Shown: one piece after another, positions 58,796 through 64,000 of the stretch | Layout: every line of letters starts with the position of its first letter | Position numbering within the stretch: the first letter of the stretch is position 1 | Source: Akanthomyces muscarius | Lineage: Eukaryota > Ascomycota > Sordariomycetes > Hypocreales > Cordycipitaceae | DNA: 64,000 bases | NCBI RefSeq assembly: GCF_028009165.1 | Contig: NC_079241.1 | Coordinates: 2,480,001-2,544,000 of the forward strand | Direction: 5' to 3' | Notes under the pieces: model-generated | What the model was told of the DNA's origin: nothing | The model's database searches: none | The model's input: the letters and a program-made list of their open reading frames with translations, nothing else | Position numbers and translations under genes: made by a program

Positions 58796-59281
58796 ACGAC
58801 GGGATAATGTGGTCCATCTTGGCGTTTCGGTGCAGGTTTATAAGTAGGGGGCAGCCAGAATTTTCGTTGCATGACAATATATGTCTCGCAGGTTGTTCAA
58901 ATAGAGATATAATGAGATTATGAAATTATTTATATGTGCAACTTGTCAATTTCTAGATCTCGATTTACGTACTTAGTCATGGTCCCGCGAACGCCATTAC
59001 AGAGTTCTCTTAATAGCTCCAACGTCGCCTCCGGCATGAGGTCACAGCGACAGGGGCGGGCTACCCCACATCAGCCGAGCAACTCCTCCTATCACTGTTC
59101 TGCCATCATCTCGACTTTACACCTAAAAGGCTTCCGACAGCTTGGCGCATCTAGGGCTAATGAAATATCTGTCTAATGCACACGTTTTAATCTTACTGCT
59201 TATTTTTTCGCTTCGCCTCGTCAAGGTGCTGCACGAATTACCCTCAATACCGATGGTGTTGGCACGGGCGTCCACCTGGAC
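58796..59281. other. Region between LRO1 stop and LDB17 start
   Basis: Both neighbours are plus-strand, so the gap holds the LRO1 3' UTR, including AT-rich sequence at 58900-58935, and the LDB17 promoter and leader. No gene. Confidence 0.5.
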
Positions 59282-60919
59282 ATGATGGCAATGGCTGACG
59301 TTGAGGGGATACCATTCTCTTCGGAGGAAGAGGAGCAGCTATGGACAGGTAAGTAGGTTGCGCATCTTACCGCGACTCTGGAAATTGATTTTCTGACATG
59401 ATTTTTGCTTTGCAGACATCGATACCTGCGTGTCCAGCCCATGCGATGACCACGAATCGATAGACGATGCCCTACGCACGTGGCTGGAACTGACAGCGAG
59501 GCTCCGTGGTCGGCTCTCTGGAAGTCAGGAGGACTCCATACTGTGCGCACAGATGCTCATCAACAGTCGGCTCTTCCAGCAAAACCAGGAATACGTCCGC
59601 ACCCAACTCATCCACAGCCTGCTGCAGGAAGACGACGTCCCATCCTTGCATGCCATAACGTCGCTCCTCCTCCTTGACGGACACTACGACGAGGCTATAT
59701 TTCCGCGCATGATTGAGGAATCATGCTTCCCGCGACTGGTAGAGCTGATAGCCGCGAGGCAAGACGATGAAGATCCGCGTCTGCACCGATTTTTGCTGCA
59801 GCTCATGTACGAGATGTCCCGTGTGGAAAGGCTTCGGCCAGAAGAGCTCGTGTTGGTCGACGACGACTTTATCCACAGTCTGTTCGGCATCATCGAAGGT
59901 GTTTCCAATGATGTGCATGATCCATATCATTACCCCACAATTAGAGTTCTGGTGAGAAGCAGCACATCTCTGGTCACGTTATTCCGTCAACTGACATCTG
60001 ATAGCTTGTGATGAACGAGCAATACATGCTTGCTTCCACGGAGCCTGTTGAGGGGCCAGACGGAACACAGGCGCCGTTGACAAACCGTATTGTTAAATGT
60101 CTTAGCCTGCACGGTCCGTCGTTCAGAACATTCGGTGAGAACATTATCTTGCTGCTAAATCGAGAAACCGAAACATCGCTCCAATTGCTCATCCTGAAGC
60201 TATTGTACCTTCTGTTTACAACCAAAGCAACATACGAATACTTTTACACAAATGATTTGCGCGTTCTATTGGACGTCATCATCCGCAACCTGATGGATCT
60301 GCCCGACGAAAGAATATCACTGAGACACACTTATCTGAGAGTTCTATACCCACTGTTAGCGCATACGCAGCTCTGCCATCCGCCTCATTACAAGCAGGAT
60401 GAGATACTTAAAGTGTTAAAGATTCTTCGCGGCTCGCTAAATGCGCATTTCGCACCGGCTGATGATACTACGGTCAGACTGGTCGACCGAGTCGCCAAAG
60501 TCAAATGGCTCGAGGTCGGCAACATGGATGGCGCTTCCGAGGTGGCTCGCAAGTTTCTAGGCATTAGCCTGTCTCCGACCCAGTATGCAAGCAGTATTAG
60601 TGTTGGAGATGTCGCTGGAGTCATGGAGAAGCCCGGCGTGCAGACCCCAAGCCGGAACGGTGGCGGCGGAGCACGAGGCCAAGATGTCCCCAGCCCAACG
60701 CAAGACGAAGTTAGCAAAACAGTTAAGGCCAAGAAGCCTCTCCCGGTAGTCCCCAAGCACCGCCATGGAGTTCCGTTCAAGGACTTGGCAAACAGGCCAG
60801 CCACGAACGGCGAGGTCAAGAAGGTGCCTCCAAAGGCACCGCCGCCCCGTCGACGGGGCAAGATGAAGGTGGCCGAACCACCACCGATAGAGACTATCAC
60901 GGAGACGCCACCAGAATGA
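59282..60919 (+). CDS. LDB17: Actin-assembly regulator LDB17/Dip1 (SPIN90 family)
   Basis: Family that binds and activates the Arp2/3 complex to make the first linear seed filament at endocytic sites; yeast Ldb17 also regulates the end of actin assembly. Exons 59282-59348, 59416-59951 and 60005-60919 join in frame to 505 aa. Helical leucine-rich armadillo-like region up to about residue 380, with [68 protein letters not shown] and [22 protein letters not shown]. The C-terminal 120 residues are disordered with poly-Pro segments ([11 protein letters not shown] and [15 protein letters not shown]) that should bind SH3 domains of endocytic proteins. The start may also be the ATG at 59291. Confidence 0.92.
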
Positions 60920-63900
60920 CGATTCTTGGTATTGTCCAGACCAGGTCCCCTCAGGTTTATGATTTATGACGCAAAATGGCAACGGCGTTTATGGAGCATT
61001 TGCCGGTGGGAGCGAGGCTTTCGGGATTCAATAGGGTAGATGCAAATTTAGAATGTCCGCCAGGGCAAAACCGTACAGGCGGATCTACACAGCGCACCCG
61101 GGCTATTCTCTTGCGTTTTCTAGCAAAGGCGCGTAGAGTGCCGTTTGATACCCAATTGTTTGGCATATTCAGTGTGCGAGACGGGCTGCCGTGTTATGAG
61201 GCTTCAGACGCACGGCAGGCCAAGTTCCACACATGGTGCATTTTTTAGCGACTAGCAAATTGCTAGTACACGATAGTCTTTTCTGGTCCTCCAAGCTCCC
61301 GGTTTCGTTAGCCTTCTATAAACCAAGCAATCGTGGCGTTTTTATCCAGGAAGACAACCCCTTGATATTGTGCATTGCGAGAGTGGGCAGTATCCCCCCT
61401 GGTGAGTCTAGCGTCGGCGCGTCCCTGGTTATCCGGCGCCAAGCAGCCAAAAGCCTTGGAACAAGTGAAACATTTACCAGTATGTACTGTTTAATTATGC
61501 AGCTTGAGGTTTGCAGCAGTGTAATATCACGCTTGGCTCAATAGAAGACGGCCGAGACGGTCCCGTGTCGTAGGTCAACTTCATGCCATGACGAACTTAG
61601 TTGAATTTACAGTTGTGAGGGGCTATGGCAAGTCCCTGTAGCAAGTAGAGCAGTGCACATGGAGTATAGCTCGCAACGACCTAACCGTTGCTATTAACCT
61701 GCAGGAAACGTCGTCGGACATGCTATCGACGCCGATTCGATTCATGTCCAAGAATGCCCAGTCGCTGCTCAGCACGTCGGGTTGGAGGGGAGGGGCAAGA
61801 GGGGTTATCAGTCAAACAATGTCCGTTGTCCGTCTAGTGGCCCCTCAGTTATTGCCTACCTGCCACTGTTGCACTGGTGAGTGCTACGAGTAGCACCCCG
61901 GTCTTGGAGCGCGGAGGCTAATGCTTCTGTTGGGCTGGCGCAGTTGTGACGACGTCATCCAATGTGCCCAGTGTAATTTGCCTCGCCTTGGCAGAGGCCT
62001 TGCAATCGCCCTCAATAGTGCGCTTTCTCATTTTGCTGCCGTTTGCCTTTTCTCCGGCGCTGAGAGGTGTGAGGGCTGCTGCGGCCGACGATGTGCACTG
62101 ATGCAGAGCTCCGTGGAGTGTGGCTGTTCCGTGGGATCGGTTGCTGGCGTCCCCGAGGCGGAGGTTGCCACGATTGGTGAAATGCAAGCCACGCGCGATA
62201 ATAAGTTATTCAATGCTCCCCGTTTCGTAGTCTGCCCCTCTGTGGGAAAGCGCATGGACTCTGGCTTGTCTGGCTGAGAGGAACGGGTGATACCTTGTCG
62301 CAGATCGTAAAGTGATGATTATTGGATCCGGAGGCCCCGATCTGCTTCGCAATGACAGGTTCACAATTAGTGTACATCAACATGCTCGAGTAACGAGGCA
62401 TCTTTTCGAGAGGAGTAGCGGTTCGCGGTGCTACCTACGATTGGGACTTGTTTTACGAATCCTTGTTACGTGCAATGTGGAATAATGCACTATGGCGAGT
62501 ACCAGTAGCATCGAGGGCTGAGTCTCAAGGTGACGGGGGCCATTGCTTGCGGAAATCCCATCCGCGGACGGGTCGAATCACTCTTCTCAGCTGCACCGGT
62601 GCCCAGCCACTGGAATAGTTGATAGTTGACAGTGCCAAGCCGGTAAGGGGCAGTACGTGTTTCCTCACTAGCGAAATATTCATCACTACCTACCACTACA
62701 GTCCGCTTCTGGCAGCGGCTAATCGGCCGAACAGGTGGGCGGGCAACACCACGGGAAGCAAAGCCACAAGGGCCGCGAATACGTCATTCCACCGTGGCAG
62801 GTCGTGCGTGAACGCCCAATCCACCAAAAAAAAAAAGTCAAAGTACCTACCTTGCTACCTATCTACTGGTACTGCCCGGGCACGGGTAGCGATGAAAGCG
62901 GAAGCGAGCATGATATCACGCTGCTGTCATGACGAACAGGAAGCTATCGAATCGCTCACCAAGGCTCAGAAATTAGGATCAGAAATGTCGATCCCTTTCA
63001 TTTCCAAATTTACAGAGCAATTTGCAGATGATGCCCGTCTTCCATCGGTGGCCATTCTCTACAGTAACAGTACGTGGTAGCCGATCCAGTGTGCTTTAGC
63101 ACCGAGGCCGCCGTAATGACACCAGGCAGGCTGAGCGCTGAAGCACCTTCACTGTGTTGTGTGCGTTAGCCTTGGCGTACCCCGCCAAGTGGCGCCGCTG
63201 CACTCAGAGCATTTTCAGGCTTCGCTCCAATTATCCAGCAAGGCGCCGCCCCTCTGTAAGTGGGCATTTTAGTGTGCTCCGTACAGCTTTAGCGCTTCCG
63301 GCGGCGACCCAGATTTAAAAAAAAAAAATCAGGCAGTGCTGTCACCGGGAGCTTGGGTGCCAGGTGCCTGGAGCTCCTTGGCCCCAGCCGTCCGTCATCT
63401 CAGTGTTGCCATGGCAGTCGCCTCAGCTTGCTGCTCGCAGGTCTATACCTAGCTGTGCAGACATTGGAGCAGCACAGAAACAAACCTCTTGTTGCGTCAA
63501 GTTCCCGCCGTACAAACCCTAGCTGGAACGCTGCCTTGATTGCTCCTTAACTAGGTACCCATCCGTAGATCAATTTGCAACCGGGCAATTGCCAGAACAA
63601 CTAGATAGGGCAGCTACATAATAAGCTCTCAGCATGCTCCAGGTAGTTACCGCCTGAGGCAATTGGAGACGCCATAGCTCGAACAGTAGTTTTGTTGCTG
63701 CTCCACCCCCTTCGGTCCCTCCTCCTCCAGCGACCACTGACCAGTTTGCCAGTCCAGTCTCACTCCGTCTCCATCTGTTTCCCACCCAAATTCAACCAAC
63801 ACGGCGGATCCCATCCTCCTCACTAAACTTTCGCTACCGCCGAACGTCCTGTTTCCATTCCGCCCCTCCCCTCCCACACCCCCCCAATTGGCAAGCCAAG

Positions 63901-64000
63901 TGGTTTGACTGCCGAAACCACTTCTGCTACCACCTATGTGCTAAGGGAGAGAGAGAGGGCTGCATTGATCCAAGACATTAGTTCGGCTCACGTTTTTTTT
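60920..64000. other. Gene-poor terminal interval
   Basis: About 3 kb downstream of LDB17 with no recognisable gene on either strand; open frames are short and overlapping. Poly-A runs occur at 62825-62836 and 63319-63328, and TACCTACC-type motifs near 62845-62860. The CT-rich stretch at 63680-63900 resembles the promoter or leader of a plus-strand gene that would begin beyond the window edge. Confidence 0.5.

Overview
The window is nuclear DNA of a filamentous ascomycete, most likely a sordariomycete of the Hypocreales type. Protein-coding genes lie on both strands at roughly one per 3 kb. They are interrupted by short spliceosomal introns (about 50-140 nt, GTAAGT/GTATGT-like donors, CTAAC/CTAAT branch sites, YAG acceptors), and the products are recognisably pezizomycotine. 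I reconstructed 23 genes. For the spliced ones I joined exons by hand and required reading-frame closure at every junction; the exon coordinates are in the entries.

Layout: 0.3-2.1 kb mitochondrial dihydrolipoyl dehydrogenase (-); 2.7-5.3 kb SGD1/NOM1-type nucleolar MIF4G protein (-), divergent from SRP14 (+, 5.6-6.1 kb); 7.3-10.2 kb a three-RRM, SR/RGG-rich Gbp2/Hrb1-like mRNA-binding protein (-) with nine introns and an 8-nt microexon; 10.2-13.5 kb gene-poor; 13.5-14.4 kb COQ9 (+); 14.6-18.3 kb SMC6 (-), divergent from an ecdysoneless/SGT1-type gene (+, 18.7-20.6 kb); 20.8-22.2 kb a degenerate aminoglycoside-phosphotransferase-fold protein (-); 22.2-24.3 kb gene-poor; 24.3-25.7 kb TAN1 (-); 26.0-27.9 kb pyruvate decarboxylase (-); 28.5-29.2 kb ERV1 (-), divergent from HEM4 (+, 29.6-30.6 kb); 30.9-31.7 kb OXR1/TLDc (-); 32.5-33.8 kb Fus3/Kss1/Pmk1-class MAP kinase (-); 36.2-39.2 kb SEC24 (-); 41.0-41.4 kb small single-pass membrane protein (+); 42.1-44.0 kb Zn2Cys6 transcription factor (-); 46.9-51.1 kb MSN5/exportin-5 (-); 52.0-53.4 kb DPH7 (-), divergent from a DUF1917 gene (+, 53.7-54.7 kb); 55.0-55.6 kb NAA30/MAK3 (-); 56.9-58.8 kb LRO1/PDAT (+); 59.3-60.9 kb LDB17/Dip1 (+); 60.9-64 kb gene-poor.

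This is mostly conserved housekeeping content rather than a biosynthetic or defence cluster. There are loose functional themes: mitochondrial redox and cofactors (LPD1, COQ9, ERV1, HEM4, OXR1), RNA and translation (SRP14, TAN1, DPH7, the RRM protein, SGD1), traffic and transport (SEC24, MSN5, SRP14), and pyruvate use (LPD1 versus PDC). No transposon, tRNA, rRNA or CRISPR array was recognised.

The least ordinary signals are: the frame-shifting microexon that encodes the RNP1 core of an RRM; the kinase-fold protein lacking both catalytic aspartates; a GC-AG intron; G-runs in two introns; recurrent ACCTAGGT/GGTAGGTA blocks in intergenic DNA; and a strong GC-rich hairpin in the 10-13 kb gap.
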